A DNA stretch of 64,000 bases, from assembly GCF_030209435.1 (NCBI RefSeq), contig NZ_JARVRX010000001.1, forward strand, positions 186,001 to 250,000. The letters are read 5' to 3'. The position numbers were made by a program, and so were the translations under genes. The notes beneath the pieces were generated by a model. That model did not search any database. It was not told the origin of the DNA and saw nothing but the letters and a program-made list of their open reading frames with translations. The stretch comes from Mycolicibacterium sp. lyk4-40-TYG-92 (GTDB taxonomy: Bacteria; Actinomycetota; Actinomycetes; Mycobacteriales; Mycobacteriaceae). Shown here piece by piece: positions 26,624 to 35,948 of the stretch (its first letter is position 1; every line of letters starts with the position of its first letter).

Positions 26624-27966
26624 CGGTCACCTGGTGGTGTGAGCACGCCTGGCTGGGTGACACGGTGCAGCCGGGTGTGCTGATCACCGTGGACGACGGG
26701 CGGATCACGTCGATCAACGTCGGCGCGCCGGCTTCGGGTGCGTCGAAACGGTTGTACGGCTTGGTGATACCCGGTATGGCCAACGCCCATTCGCATGCCT
26801 TCCACCGTGCGCTGCGCGGCCGCACGCAGCGCGACCAAGGATCGTTCTGGACGTGGCGTGACCTCATGTATCGAGTGGCCGACCGGCTGGATCCCGATCG
26901 CTACCGTGCGTTGGCCCGCGCCGTGTACGCCGAAATGGCGCTGGCTGGAATCACCTCCGTCGGAGAGTTCCACTACCTGCACCACGACACCGGCGGCCGG
27001 CGCTATGCCGACCCGAACGCGATGGGGCACGCGCTGATCGAGGCCGCGGCCGAGGCCGGGCCACGGCTCACCCTGCTCGATACCTGCTATCTCAGTTCCG
27101 CGCCGGATGGCACTGCCTTGCAGGACGGGCCCCAGCAGCGGTTCGGCGACGGCAGTGGGGCGGGCTGGGCAGACCGGGTTGAAACGCTACGTGCCCAAAC
27201 CCATGCCAGCTCGGGGGTTCTCGTTGCCGCGGCGCTGCACTCGGTGCGCGGCGTCCCGGTCGACCAGATGCCCGATGTGGTCGGGTGGGCATCCGCGCAC
27301 TCGGCGCCGTTGCATGTGCACTCGTCGGAGCAGCGGGCCGAGATCGAGCAGTGCCAGGCCGTGCACGGGCGCACCCCCACCGCGGTGTTGCGGGACGCCG
27401 GTGTGCTGGGCCCGCGGACCACCGCCGTCCATGCCACCCACCTGACACCCGGCGACATCACGGACCTGAGTGCCTCGGCCACCGGTGTCTGCTTCTGCCC
27501 CACCACCGAACGGGACCTGGGCGACGGAATCGGGCCGGCACCCGCCCTGCTCGACATGCCGGGGCCGTTCAGCCTGGGCTCCGACAGCCACGCCGTGATC
27601 GACATGTTCGAGGAGGCTCGTGCCGTCGAGCTCGATGAACGGTTGGCCCGGCAGGAGCGCGGCATCATCGGCGCGCCGACCTTGTTGCGCGCCGCGACCA
27701 CCGACGGTCACCACGCGATCGGCTGGACCGACGCGGGCGTGCTGCAGGTCGGTGCGCGCGCCGATCTGGTTGCGGTGGACCTGAATTCGGTACGCACAGC
27801 CGGTGGCGGGGCCACCGTGGAGACCATCGTGTTCGCCGCCTCCGCCGCTGATGTCACCGATGTGGTGATCGACGGCCAGCTGGTGGTCGCCGACCGTAGA
27901 CACGTCCGCGTCGATGTGGCCGCCGAGTTGCACGCGGCGATCACAGATCTCTTGGGGGACTCATGA
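26620..27966 (+). CDS. hutF: Formimidoylglutamate deiminase
   Basis: 448 residues from GTG 26620 (GTGA overlap). Amidohydrolase superfamily: metal ligands in [44 protein letters not shown] and [14 protein letters not shown]. The [16 protein letters not shown] segment is typical of HutF. It converts N-formimidoyl-L-glutamate to N-formyl-L-glutamate and ammonia, the five-step branch of histidine breakdown. Confidence 0.94.
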   Translation: MTVTWWCEHAWLGDTVQPGVLITVDDGRITSINVGAPASGASKRLYGLVIPGMANAHSHAFHRALRGRTQRDQGSFWTWRDLMYRVADRLDPDRYRALARAVYAEMALAGITSVGEFHYLHHDTGGRRYADPNAMGHALIEAAAEAGPRLTLLDTCYLSSAPDGTALQDGPQQRFGDGSGAGWADRVETLRAQTHASSGVLVAAALHSVRGVPVDQMPDVVGWASAHSAPLHVHSSEQRAEIEQCQAVHGRTPTAVLRDAGVLGPRTTAVHATHLTPGDITDLSASATGVCFCPTTERDLGDGIGPAPALLDMPGPFSLGSDSHAVIDMFEEARAVELDERLARQERGIIGAPTLLRAATTDGHHAIGWTDAGVLQVGARADLVAVDLNSVRTAGGGATVETIVFAASAADVTDVVIDGQLVVADRRHVRVDVAAELHAAITDLLGDS

Positions 27967-29129
27967 CCGTCCTGTACTCCGGCATCGCCGAGCTCGTCAC
28001 CAACGACCCCGAACAGGGTGACGGCAGCGCTCTCGGTGTGATCGCCGACGGCGCGGTGCTCGTCTCGGGTGACACTGTCGAGTGGGTCGGCCGGCGTCGC
28101 GATGCGCCCGCCGCCGACCGTCGTGTCGACTGCGGCGGGGTCAGCGTCGTGCCAGGGTTCGTCGACAGCCACGCTCACCTGGTCTTCGCGGGCGAACGGT
28201 CGGCGGAGTTCGCCGCCCGGATGAGCGGACAGCCCTACGCGGCGGGCGGTATCGCGACGACGGTGGCGGCGACCCGCGCGGCCGATGATGCCACGCTGTC
28301 CGGGGGCGTAGGCCGCCTCGCCGGTGAACTGGCCGCCGCGGGGGTGACGACGTTCGAATGCAAGAGCGGATACGGCCTCGACATCCAGAACGAGGCGCGT
28401 TCTCTGCTCGTTGCCCGCGAATACACCGGCGAGACAACATTTCTCGGCGCCCACGTCGTCCCCGCCGAATATCGCGACGATCGTGCCGGATACATCGACC
28501 TCGTCACCGGGCCGATGCTGGATGCCTGCGCGCCGCTGGCACGCTGGATCGACGTGTTCTGCGACAGGGGAGCTTTCGACGTCGACGAATCCCGCGCCAT
28601 CCTCACCGCGGGCATCGGGGCCGGACTGCAACCGCGCATGCACGCCGGCCAGCTCGGTCCCAGCGGGGGCATTCAACTCGCGGTAGAACTGGGGGCGGCT
28701 TCGGTCGATCACTGCACGTACGCCACCGACGCGGACATCGAGGCGCTGGCGTCCGGCAGTACGGTCGCCACGTTGCTGCCCGGAGCCGAATTCTCCACGC
28801 GCGCACCGTGGCCGGACGCCCGCAGGATGATCGACGCCGGAGTGACCGTCGCCATCGCCACCGACTGCAACCCGGGAAGTTCCTTCACCACCAGCATGCC
28901 GTTCTGCATCGCAGTGGCGGTCCGCGACATGAACTTCACACCCGCCGAGGCGTTGTGGGCGGCGACCGCCGGCGGCGCGGCAGCGCTACGCCGCGAAGAT
29001 GTCGGAACGCTGGCGCGCGGCAAGCGCGCCGACTTCCTGTGTCTGGACGCGCCGTCGTACATCCATCTCGCGTACCGGCCAGGGGTGCCGCTGATCCGCG
29101 ATGTGGTGCACTCGGGTCAGAGGATCTGA
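27963..29129 (+). CDS. hutI: Imidazolonepropionase
   Basis: 388 residues. The amidohydrolase metal motif appears as [28 protein letters not shown], then [25 protein letters not shown] and [16 protein letters not shown]. It opens the imidazolone ring to formimidoylglutamate. It is the last gene of the IclR-importer-hut operon, coupled by ATGA to hutF. Its 3' end overlaps the convergent fadE33 3' end by 13 bp, so the island has been inserted tightly against the steroid locus. Confidence 0.95.
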   Translation: MTVLYSGIAELVTNDPEQGDGSALGVIADGAVLVSGDTVEWVGRRRDAPAADRRVDCGGVSVVPGFVDSHAHLVFAGERSAEFAARMSGQPYAAGGIATTVAATRAADDATLSGGVGRLAGELAAAGVTTFECKSGYGLDIQNEARSLLVAREYTGETTFLGAHVVPAEYRDDRAGYIDLVTGPMLDACAPLARWIDVFCDRGAFDVDESRAILTAGIGAGLQPRMHAGQLGPSGGIQLAVELGAASVDHCTYATDADIEALASGSTVATLLPGAEFSTRAPWPDARRMIDAGVTVAIATDCNPGSSFTTSMPFCIAVAVRDMNFTPAEALWAATAGGAAALRREDVGTLARGKRADFLCLDAPSYIHLAYRPGVPLIRDVVHSGQRI

Positions 29130-30052
29130 GCTTCCAGCCGCCGCAGGTGCTCCCGCGAGGACCCCAGCAGCTGCGCACTGCCGTGCGCCCGCTTGAAGTA
29201 GAACTGGATGTCGCTTTCCCACGTGATCGCGATGCCGCCGTGCATCTGAATCGCCTCGCCGGCAACGGCATTGAACGCCTCGGTGGCCAGGTAGCGGGCC
29301 AGCGACGCATTCGTGGGCGTGGGGTCGGCGATGGCGTCGTTGACGATCGCGCGGGCCGCCGAGACCTTGACGTACAGGTCCGACATGCGGTGCTTGAGCG
29401 CCTGGAAGCTGCCGATCGGGCGGCCGAACTGCACGCGGTCCTTGGAGTAGGCCACGGTCAGGTCCAGGCAGCGGCTCGCGGCGGCGACCTGCTCGACGGC
29501 CATCAGGATGGCGGCGGTGCCCGCGAGGCCCGGGTCGGTGCCCAAGGCAGTGGTGCTGCCGGGGGACACCGCGGCGAGCCGACGGGTCGGGTCCATCGCG
29601 GTGGCCGGCGTGACGGTGTTGTCGGTCCAGCGGGTCAGCTGGCCGTCCTGCGCCGCGATCACCAGGTCGGCGACGTCGCCGTTGATGACGTAACCGGCGT
29701 CGAAAACAACGGTGCCGATGGACGTTCCCTCGGCCAGTCCTTCCAGTGGCTCTTCGTCGCCGACGGCGAGCAGAGCCAGTTCGGCGAGCGTGGTGCCGAG
29801 CAGCGGCGTCGGGACCAGGTTCTTGGCCAGCTCCTCGAGAACGACGGCGGCGTCGCCCAATTCGCCCCCGGCGCCGCCGAGCTCCTCGGGCACGACCAGC
29901 GCCGCGGCGCCGACCTGCTCGCACAACATCTGCCAGAGCTTCTCGTCGTAGCCCTTCTCGGTCTCGATGGCGGCGCGCACGGCCTCAGGCCCCGCGTGCT
30001 TCTCCACCAGCGCTGCGACGGTGGCGCGCAGCATCTCCCGTTCTTCGCTCAT
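29117..30052 (-). CDS. ipdE2: Acyl-CoA dehydrogenase beta subunit IpdE2 (FadE33)
   Basis: 311 residues, the shortened form typical of FadE33 (about 318 in M. tuberculosis). It has [29 protein letters not shown], a degenerate middle domain and [26 protein letters not shown] followed by [21 protein letters not shown]. In mycobacteria it pairs with IpdE1 (FadE30) as a heterotetramer that dehydrogenates 5-OH-HIP-CoA in steroid C/D-ring breakdown. It is the last gene of the leftward fadE31-32-33 unit under the KstR2 operator at 32429-32442. Confidence 0.88.
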   Translation of the reverse strand: MSEEREMLRATVAALVEKHAGPEAVRAAIETEKGYDEKLWQMLCEQVGAAALVVPEELGGAGGELGDAAVVLEELAKNLVPTPLLGTTLAELALLAVGDEEPLEGLAEGTSIGTVVFDAGYVINGDVADLVIAAQDGQLTRWTDNTVTPATAMDPTRRLAAVSPGSTTALGTDPGLAGTAAILMAVEQVAAASRCLDLTVAYSKDRVQFGRPIGSFQALKHRMSDLYVKVSAARAIVNDAIADPTPTNASLARYLATEAFNAVAGEAIQMHGGIAITWESDIQFYFKRAHGSAQLLGSSREHLRRLEAQIL

Positions 30053-30089
30053 CGCTCGCTCACTCCTCGATTCTTCGCGCAAGCGCTCA

Positions 30090-31064
30090 TCACAAGCCTG
30101 CCAGCACGCGGGTCCGGTGCCACGTCGAGTCGCCCCACGCCGAGCGCAGCGCCTGCGTGCGCAGCAGCAACAGGGACAGGTCGTGCTCCTGCGTGAAACC
30201 GATGGCACCGTGCGTCTGCAGCGACGACCGCGCGGCCAGCAGCGCAGCCTCGTTGGCGGCTACCTTGGCGGCGCTGACGTCGCGGGCCAGCATGGACGAC
30301 CCGTCGGCCAGGGCCAGGGCCGCGCCGTAGACCAGCGGGCGGGCCAGCTCGACGGCGATGTGCACGTCGGCCAGCTTGTGCTTGATGGCCTGGTACGAAC
30401 CGATCACGGTGCCGAACTGGGTGCGCTGCTTGGCGTACGCGACTGCCATGTCGAGCATCGCCTGGCCGGCGCCCACCAGCTGCGCCGCGGTCGCCAGCGC
30501 ACCGAACTCGAAAGCCTTTGCGGTGTCGGCTGATTGGGCTTCACCGGTGGCGGTGACGTCGAACAGGTGCCGGGCCGGGTCGACGGACTGGTGCTCCTGG
30601 CCGGCGACGGCGTCCTGCACCTGACCAGCTGAGGCCAGCAGGATCAACCCGGCGGTGTCGGCGTCGACCGCCCGCGGGGCCAGCGGCGGCATGGCCACGG
30701 TGGCGATGAGCTCACCGGAGGCCAATTCTGCGGACCGCTTGGCTCCGGCTTCTGATGCCAGCAGCACCGGGGCCACCGCGATCGACTCGGTGACCGGACC
30801 GGGCACGGCCCAGTAGCCGAGTCGCTCCAGGGCGACAACCAGATCCACCGGATGCGCGCCGATGCCGTCGAACTCCTCCGGCACGTTCAGTGCGGTGACG
30901 CCGAGGTCGGCCAGGGTCGACCAGACCTTGCGGCCGGGGGCGGCGTCGGCCGCCTTCTCGACCCCGCCCCACGCCCGAACGGCGGCGGGCACGTCTGCCG
31001 CGCCCAGCGCGGCGTCGATGCTCGCAGCGAAGTCGCGCTGCGATTCGTCCAATTCAAAGAACAC
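30090..31064 (-). CDS. fadE32: Acyl-CoA dehydrogenase FadE32
   Basis: 324 residues from a GTG start (FFELDESQRDFAAS). It keeps ALNVPEEFDGIGAHPVDLVVALERLGYWAVPGP, a reduced beta domain, and KQRTQFGTVIGSYQAIKHKLADVHIAVELARPLV with SLQTHGAIGFTQEHDLSLLLLRTQ. It is a beta-type subunit that likely pairs with FadE31 in a late step of HIP catabolism. Gaps to its neighbours are 14 and 37 bp. The order fadE31-fadE32-fadE33 matches the M. tuberculosis locus. Confidence 0.88.
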   Translation of the reverse strand: MFFELDESQRDFAASIDAALGAADVPAAVRAWGGVEKAADAAPGRKVWSTLADLGVTALNVPEEFDGIGAHPVDLVVALERLGYWAVPGPVTESIAVAPVLLASEAGAKRSAELASGELIATVAMPPLAPRAVDADTAGLILLASAGQVQDAVAGQEHQSVDPARHLFDVTATGEAQSADTAKAFEFGALATAAQLVGAGQAMLDMAVAYAKQRTQFGTVIGSYQAIKHKLADVHIAVELARPLVYGAALALADGSSMLARDVSAAKVAANEAALLAARSSLQTHGAIGFTQEHDLSLLLLRTQALRSAWGDSTWHRTRVLAGL

Positions 31065-31078
31065 GTGAACAATCCCTC

Positions 31079-32203
31079 TTATTTGCGGGGCAGGCCCAGC
31101 AGGCGCTCGGCGATGATGTTGCGCTGAATTTCGTTGGTACCGGCATAGATCGGGCCGCCCAGGGCGAACAGCAATCCTTCGGTCCAATTGTCGTACAGCT
31201 CGGCGTCGGCGCCGCGCAGGTCCAGTGCGGTCTGGTGCAGTGCGACGTCGAGGTCGGACCAGAACACCTTGGTCACCGAGGACTCGGCGCCCAGTTCGCC
31301 GCCGTTGGCCAGCCGCGTCACGGTGCCGAAGGTGTGCAGGCGGTAGGCCTGGGCCTTGATCCAGGCGTCCGCGACGCGCTCGGCGTAGGCCGGGTTCTGG
31401 TCGACCTTCCATTGCGCGACAAGACGTTCGGCCGGGGCGACGAAACGGGCCGGGCTGCGCAGCGACATGCCGCGTTCGTTGCTCGACGTGCTCATGGCGG
31501 CGGTCCAGCCGCCATGCACCTGGCCGATGACGTCCTCGTCGGGGACGAACACGTCGTCGAGGAAGATCTCACCGAAGCCGGTCTCACCACCCAGCTGGGC
31601 GATGGGCCGGACGGTGATGCCCTCGGCCTTCAGGTCGAACATGAAGTACGTCAGACCCTTGTGCCGCACGGCTTCGGGGTCGGAGCGGAACAGGCCGAAG
31701 CCGCGCTCGCCGAACGGGGCGCGCGAACTCCAGATCTTCTGGCCGTTGAGCTTCCAGCCGCCGTCGACCTTGGTCGCGGTCGAGCGCAGCGACGCCAGGT
31801 CGCTGCCGGACTCGGGCTCGGACCAGGCCTGGGCCCAGATCTCTTCGCCGGAGGCCATTTTCGGCAGCACGCGCTGCAGCTGCTCCTTGGTGCCGTGCGC
31901 GAACAGCGTCGGCGCCAGCATTGCCGTGCCGTTGGCCGAGGCCCGGCCGGGGGCGCCGGCCTTGAAGTACTCCTCCTCGTACACCACCCACTGCAGCATG
32001 GTGGCGTCGCGGCCGCCGTATTCCTTGGGCCACGCGATGACCGACAGGCCGGCGTCGAAAAGCACCTTGTCCCAGACGCGGTGCTGCTCAAAGCCCTCGA
32101 GAGTGTCGTAGGACTTGGTGGGGAACTTGTCCCGGTTGGCCGCCAGGAAGTCGCGGACCTCGGCCCGGAATTCCTCGGTCTCGTCGTCGAATGTCAGATC
32201 CAT
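31079..32203 (-). CDS. fadE31: Acyl-CoA dehydrogenase FadE31
   Basis: 374 residues and full length (FadE31 of M. tuberculosis is 376). Visible: VIAWPKEYGGRDATMLQWVVYEEEYF, AQAWSEPESGSDLASLRSTA, LNGQKIWSSRAPFGERGF and the C-terminal GPIYAGTNEIQRNIIAERLLGLPRK, an alpha-type subunit with the complete FAD region. It likely forms a heteromer with FadE32. It begins 3 bp after the fadD3 remnant, whose stop it nearly touches, so both are read from the same KstR2-controlled promoter. Confidence 0.9.
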   Translation of the reverse strand: MDLTFDDETEEFRAEVRDFLAANRDKFPTKSYDTLEGFEQHRVWDKVLFDAGLSVIAWPKEYGGRDATMLQWVVYEEEYFKAGAPGRASANGTAMLAPTLFAHGTKEQLQRVLPKMASGEEIWAQAWSEPESGSDLASLRSTATKVDGGWKLNGQKIWSSRAPFGERGFGLFRSDPEAVRHKGLTYFMFDLKAEGITVRPIAQLGGETGFGEIFLDDVFVPDEDVIGQVHGGWTAAMSTSSNERGMSLRSPARFVAPAERLVAQWKVDQNPAYAERVADAWIKAQAYRLHTFGTVTRLANGGELGAESSVTKVFWSDLDVALHQTALDLRGADAELYDNWTEGLLFALGGPIYAGTNEIQRNIIAERLLGLPRK

Positions 32204-32206
32204 GCG

Positions 32207-32410
32207 TTACCGACTCGTCTCTCCGTGTGTATTTCCCGTCGCTTCGCTCGCCCTGAGCAGGGGCTTCACGACCTTGCCTCCAGGGTTGCGCGGCAGCGTC
32301 TCGAGGAACGCCACCGAACGCGGCGTCTTGAAGTTAGCCAGATGTTCCTCGGTGTAGGTCTGCGGTGGGGTCTGCCGACCGGGCTGCTGGGTGCCGTCGG
32401 ACCCACTCAT
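32207..32410 (-). pseudogene. fadD3: fadD3 remnant: large internal in-frame deletion of HIP-CoA ligase
   Basis: A 67-codon open frame in the place of fadD3. Its last ~48 residues, EEHLANFKTPRSVAFLETLPRNPGGKVVKP and following, are the carboxyl end of a FadD acyl-CoA synthetase, including the catalytic-lysine segment GGKVVKP. The first ~18 residues (MSGSDGTQQPGRQ...) look like a short synthetase N-terminus. The AMP-binding body (roughly 440 codons; FadD3 is about 507 residues) is missing while the reading frame is kept. The protein cannot have ligase activity. The junction is near the TYTEE codons (about 32347-32360). Start and stop codons, spacing to fadE31 and the upstream operator are all intact. 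Confidence 0.82.
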
Positions 32411-32428
32411 CGGAACTCCCTCTAACAA

Positions 32429-32442
32429 AGCAAGTGCTTGGT
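32429..32442. promoter_or_regulatory. KstR2 operator between fadD3 remnant and fadE30
   Basis: AGCAAGTGCTTGGT matches the known KstR2 consensus AnCAAGnnCTTGnT at all fixed arm bases. It lies centrally in the 48-bp gap of the divergent fadD3-fadE31-32-33 and fadE30-ipdF units, so one dimer pair would repress both. Derepression by HIP-CoA is the described mechanism for this regulator. Confidence 0.9.
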
Positions 32443-32458
32443 AGGTTAGCCTACAAGG

Positions 32459-33607
32459 GTGATAGAGGTCCAGACGTTCCGGGCTGAGGTTCGGCAATGG
32501 CTCGCAGACAATCTCGTCGGTGAATTCGCAGCTCTCAAGGGCCTGGGTGGCCCCGGTCGTGAGCACGAGGCTTATGAAGAACGACGTGCGTGGAACCAGC
32601 ATCTGGCTGCGGCGGGGCTGACCTGCCTGGGCTGGCCGGAGGAGCATGGTGGCCGCGGCCTGTCCGTCGCGCACCGCGTCGCCTTCTATGAGGAGTACGC
32701 CAAGGCGGACGCCCCGGACAAGGTCAACCACCTCGGTGAGGAACTGCTCGGGCCGACGCTCATCGCGTACGGCACTGAAGAGCAGAAGAAGCGCTTCCTG
32801 CCGAACATCCTCAACGTCACCGAGCTGTGGGCCCAGGGTTACTCCGAGCCCGGCGCCGGTAGCGACCTGGCCAACGTCTCGACGTCGGCTGAACTGGTCG
32901 GCGACGAATGGGTGATCAACGGCCAGAAGGTGTGGACCTCACTGGCGCACTGGGCGCAGTGGTGCTTCGTGGTGGCCCGCTCCGAGAAGGGCTCCAAGCG
33001 CCACCACGGCCTGTCGTATCTGTTGGTGCCACTGGACCAGCCGGGCGTCGAGATCCGTCCGATCGTTCAGCTGACCGGTGACTCCGAGTTCAACGAGGTG
33101 TTCTTCGACGACGCCCGTACCGACGCGTCGCTGGTGGTCGGTGAGCCCGGGCAGGGCTGGGGCGTGGCGATGGCGACGCTGACGTTCGAGCGCGGCGTTT
33201 CGACGCTCGGCCAGCAGATCCGTTACAAGCGTGAGCTCGAAGGCCTGATTGACGTGGCCAAGCGCACCGGCGCCATCGAGGATCCGCTGATCCGGCACAA
33301 GCTGACCGAGTCCTGGACCGGCCTGCAGGCCATGCGGTCGTACGCCATGGCGACCATGGACGTCGAGCAGCCTGGCCAGGACAACGTGTCAAAGCTGTTG
33401 TGGGCCAACTGGCATCGTGAACTCGGCGAGATCGCCATGGAGATTCAGGGCATGGCCGGGCTGACGCTGCCCGGTGGCGAGTTCGACGAGTGGCAGCGCC
33501 TGTTCCTGTTCTCCCGTTCGGACACCATCTACGGCGGCTCCAACGAAATTCAGCGCAACATCATCGCCGAGCGGGTGCTCGGCCTACCCCGAGAGGCCAA
33601 GGGCTGA
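32459..33607 (+). CDS. ipdE1: Acyl-CoA dehydrogenase alpha subunit IpdE1 (FadE30)
   Basis: 382 residues from GTG 32459, close to FadE30 (385) of M. tuberculosis. It has LTCLGWPEEHGGRGLSVAHR, AQGYSEPGAGSDLANVST, NGQKVWTSLAHWAQWC and the C-terminal SDTIYGGSNEIQRNIIAERVLGLPREAKG. With IpdE2 it dehydrogenates the propanoyl side chain of 5-OH-HIP-CoA. The leader is only 16 bp after the KstR2 operator. Its stop overlaps the ipdF start (TGATG). Confidence 0.92.
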   Translation: MIEVQTFRAEVRQWLADNLVGEFAALKGLGGPGREHEAYEERRAWNQHLAAAGLTCLGWPEEHGGRGLSVAHRVAFYEEYAKADAPDKVNHLGEELLGPTLIAYGTEEQKKRFLPNILNVTELWAQGYSEPGAGSDLANVSTSAELVGDEWVINGQKVWTSLAHWAQWCFVVARSEKGSKRHHGLSYLLVPLDQPGVEIRPIVQLTGDSEFNEVFFDDARTDASLVVGEPGQGWGVAMATLTFERGVSTLGQQIRYKRELEGLIDVAKRTGAIEDPLIRHKLTESWTGLQAMRSYAMATMDVEQPGQDNVSKLLWANWHRELGEIAMEIQGMAGLTLPGGEFDEWQRLFLFSRSDTIYGGSNEIQRNIIAERVLGLPREAKG

Positions 33608-34395
33608 TGGATCTTTCAGTTGCACCCACCGAGGTTGAAGGCCACGGCCTGCTGAAGGGCAAGGTCGTCCTCGTGACGGCAGCCGCCGGCACCGGCATCG
33701 GCTCGTCCACCGCCCGTCGGGCGCTGTTGGAAGGCGCCGACGTCGTGGTGTCCGACTACCACGAGCGTCGCCTGGGCGAGACCCGCGATCAGCTGGCCGC
33801 ACTCGGCCTGGGCAAGGTCGAGGCCGTCGTCTGCGATGTGACCTCGACCGAGGCCGTCGACGCCCTGATCGCCGCGGCCGTCGAGAAGATGGGCCGGCTG
33901 GACGTCCTGGTCAACAACGCCGGTCTCGGCGGGGAAACCCCGCTGGTCGACATGACCGACGACGAATGGGACCGCGTCCTCAACGTCACGCTCAACTCCG
34001 TGATGCGCGCGACCCGCGCGGCGCTGCGCTACTTCCGCGGAGTCGAGCACGGCGGTGTGATCGTCAACAACGCGAGCGTCCTGGGCTGGCGCGCCCAGCA
34101 CTCGCAGTCGCACTACGCCGCCGCCAAGGCCGGGGTGATGGCCCTGACCCGTTGCAGCGCAATCGAAGCCGTCGAGTACGGGGTGCGGATCAACGCGGTG
34201 TCCCCGAGCATCGCGCGGCACAAGTTCCTGGAGAAGTCGGCCGATGCCGCGCTGCTGGACAGGCTGTCCTCCGACGAGGCATTCGGCCGTGCCGCCGAGC
34301 CGTGGGAAATCGCCACCACCATCGCGTATTTGGCCAGTGACTACTCCAGTTACCTGACCGGTGAGATCATTTCGGTGTCGAGCCAGCGGGCGTAG
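33607..34395 (+). CDS. ipdF: SDR oxidoreductase IpdF (5-oxo-HIP-CoA reductase)
   Basis: 262 residues, identical in length to Rv3559c. The Rossmann TAAAGTGIGSSTARRAL, NNAGLGGETPLVDM and catalytic Ser with YxxxK (VNNASVLG; SHYAAAKAG) place it in the short-chain dehydrogenases. In the HIP pathway it interconverts the 5-oxo and 5-hydroxy groups of HIP-CoA intermediates. It is coupled to fadE30 and followed by a strong hairpin at 34431-34476. Confidence 0.92.
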   Translation: MDLSVAPTEVEGHGLLKGKVVLVTAAAGTGIGSSTARRALLEGADVVVSDYHERRLGETRDQLAALGLGKVEAVVCDVTSTEAVDALIAAAVEKMGRLDVLVNNAGLGGETPLVDMTDDEWDRVLNVTLNSVMRATRAALRYFRGVEHGGVIVNNASVLGWRAQHSQSHYAAAKAGVMALTRCSAIEAVEYGVRINAVSPSIARHKFLEKSADAALLDRLSSDEAFGRAAEPWEIATTIAYLASDYSSYLTGEIISVSSQRA

Positions 34396-34430
34396 TTTTC
34401 ATCCGGCCGCGAGGTTCGGATATATGCACT

Positions 34431-34476
34431 TGCCCGCCTATTTGCGACAAGTTTGTCGCAAATAGGCGGGCATTTT
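34431..34476 (+). terminator. Terminator after ipdF (perfect 20-bp stem)
   Basis: TGCCCGCCTATTTGCGACAA at 34431-34450 is followed by GT and its exact reverse complement at 34453-34472, then TTTTC. The stem is unusually long and perfect for a mycobacterial terminator. It separates ipdF from the convergent CoA-transferase gene. Confidence 0.8.
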
Positions 34477-34531
34477 CATGTGTGGCTGGATCGCGATCTC
34501 GCGAGCATGACCTGGTGGCGGACCCTCTCGA

Positions 34532-35773
34532 TCAGATGATCTCCTGCTCCTGCAAGCTCGCGATCTGCGCCGCGTCATAGCCCAGTTCGCCCAGTATCTC
34601 TGCGCTGTGCTCGCCGATCAGCGGCGGCGGGCGGCGGATCGTCGCAGGCGTCGCACCCATGCCCGCCAGCGGGCTGCCGATCAGGTCGACCGATCCGGCG
34701 GCGGCCCACATGTGCGGAGTCGTGGCGCGCAGGCCCCGATGCTGCACCTGCGGATCATCCCAGACCTCCGCCAGATCGTTATAGCGCGCGGCCGGGATGC
34801 CCACGCTGTCGAACTTCGCCTGAAGCTCCGCCGTCGTGAACTGCCGGCTCCACACGTTGATGATGTCGATCAACTCCGCGCGATTGATCTTGGCCCGCTT
34901 GGCGTTGGTGTCGAAGCGCGGGTCGTCGTAGAGCTCGGGCTGGCCCATCAACTCCGACATGCGCCGCCAGTGGGCGTCGCTGCCGGCCGTTATGTACGTC
35001 ATGCCGTCGCTCGCATGGATGAGGTCAGCGGGGCCGCCGCCGTTGCCGCCATTGCCCAGCCGCTCCGCCTGGACGCCGTTGATGAGATAGTCCTGCATGA
35101 TGTGGCAGATCATCGCCACGGAACTGTCAAGCAGCGCCATGTCAATGTGCTGGCCCTCGCCCGTGTTGTTGCGATGGTTCAGCGCGGCGAGGATCGCGAT
35201 GGCGCTGTTGTGGCCGGTCACGAAATCGACCAGGCTGGGACCGGCCTTCACCGGGCCCGCGCCGGGCTGGCCTTCTGGGATTCCGGTCACGGCCATCATG
35301 CCGCCGCTCGCCTGGAACAACCCGTCGTAGCCCGCGCGCGCCGCCATCGGACCGGTCTGGCCAAAGCCGGTGATCGAGCAATAGATGAGGCGGGGATTGA
35401 TCGCCTTCAGGCTCTCGTAGTCCAGCCCGAACCGCTTGAGGTCGCCGACCTTGTAATTCTCGATCAGGATGTCCGCGGTCTTGACCAGGGCACGCAGGAT
35501 GTCCTGCCCCTCCGGCTTGGAGTGGTTGACCGTGATCGACCGCTTGTTGCGGTTCGACGCGGTGAAGAAGCCGGACTGGCGAAGGTCCTTGCCATCCTTG
35601 CCCTCGACCGAGGCAAGACCGTAACCGCGCCCTTCGTCACCGCTGCCCGGTCGCTCCACCTTGATGACGTCAGCGCCGAGGTCGCCCAGTATCTGCGCGC
35701 TGATCGGGCCGGCGAAGACGCGGGTCATGTCGATGACCCGGATGCCCTCCAGGGCAAGCTGTGTCGTGCTCAT
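34532..35773 (-). CDS. CaiB/BaiF family III CoA-transferase
   Basis: 413 residues from ATG 35773 (an in-frame ATG at 35794 is an alternative start). It has the family opening ALEGIRVIDMTRVFAGPISAQILGDLGADVIKVE, SNRNKRSITVNHSKPEG, and Asp183 in GPSLVDFVTGHNSAIAIL at the position of the catalytic aspartate, plus the C-terminal PLIGEHSAEILGELGY. It transfers CoA between carboxylic acids without ATP. A KstR2 operator lies about 175 bp upstream, and the HIP-CoA ligase gene nearby is deleted, so it could activate HIP or a related acid (inference). I know no ortholog in the M. tuberculosis locus. Confidence 0.9.
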   Translation of the reverse strand: MSTTQLALEGIRVIDMTRVFAGPISAQILGDLGADVIKVERPGSGDEGRGYGLASVEGKDGKDLRQSGFFTASNRNKRSITVNHSKPEGQDILRALVKTADILIENYKVGDLKRFGLDYESLKAINPRLIYCSITGFGQTGPMAARAGYDGLFQASGGMMAVTGIPEGQPGAGPVKAGPSLVDFVTGHNSAIAILAALNHRNNTGEGQHIDMALLDSSVAMICHIMQDYLINGVQAERLGNGGNGGGPADLIHASDGMTYITAGSDAHWRRMSELMGQPELYDDPRFDTNAKRAKINRAELIDIINVWSRQFTTAELQAKFDSVGIPAARYNDLAEVWDDPQVQHRGLRATTPHMWAAAGSVDLIGSPLAGMGATPATIRRPPPLIGEHSAEILGELGYDAAQIASLQEQEII

Positions 35774-35948
35774 GATCTCCTGATACTCATCCATTTCACA
35801 TCGTGCCCCATCTATCGGTCGCGGTCGACAACCGCGCACGTGACCTCGCCCGCCCTCAGGGCCGCGATCGCCTCAACGTGCGCGACCCAGGTGAGCACGC
35901 GATCTTTGTGTACGTAGTGGCCAAGTCAACACCGGCCCGACCTACCCT

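Noticed and set aside
16387..29129. Histidine-type island as a mobile element with its own recombination genes
   Set aside because: No transposase, integrase, direct repeats or tRNA target seen at either edge; base composition looks like the surroundings.
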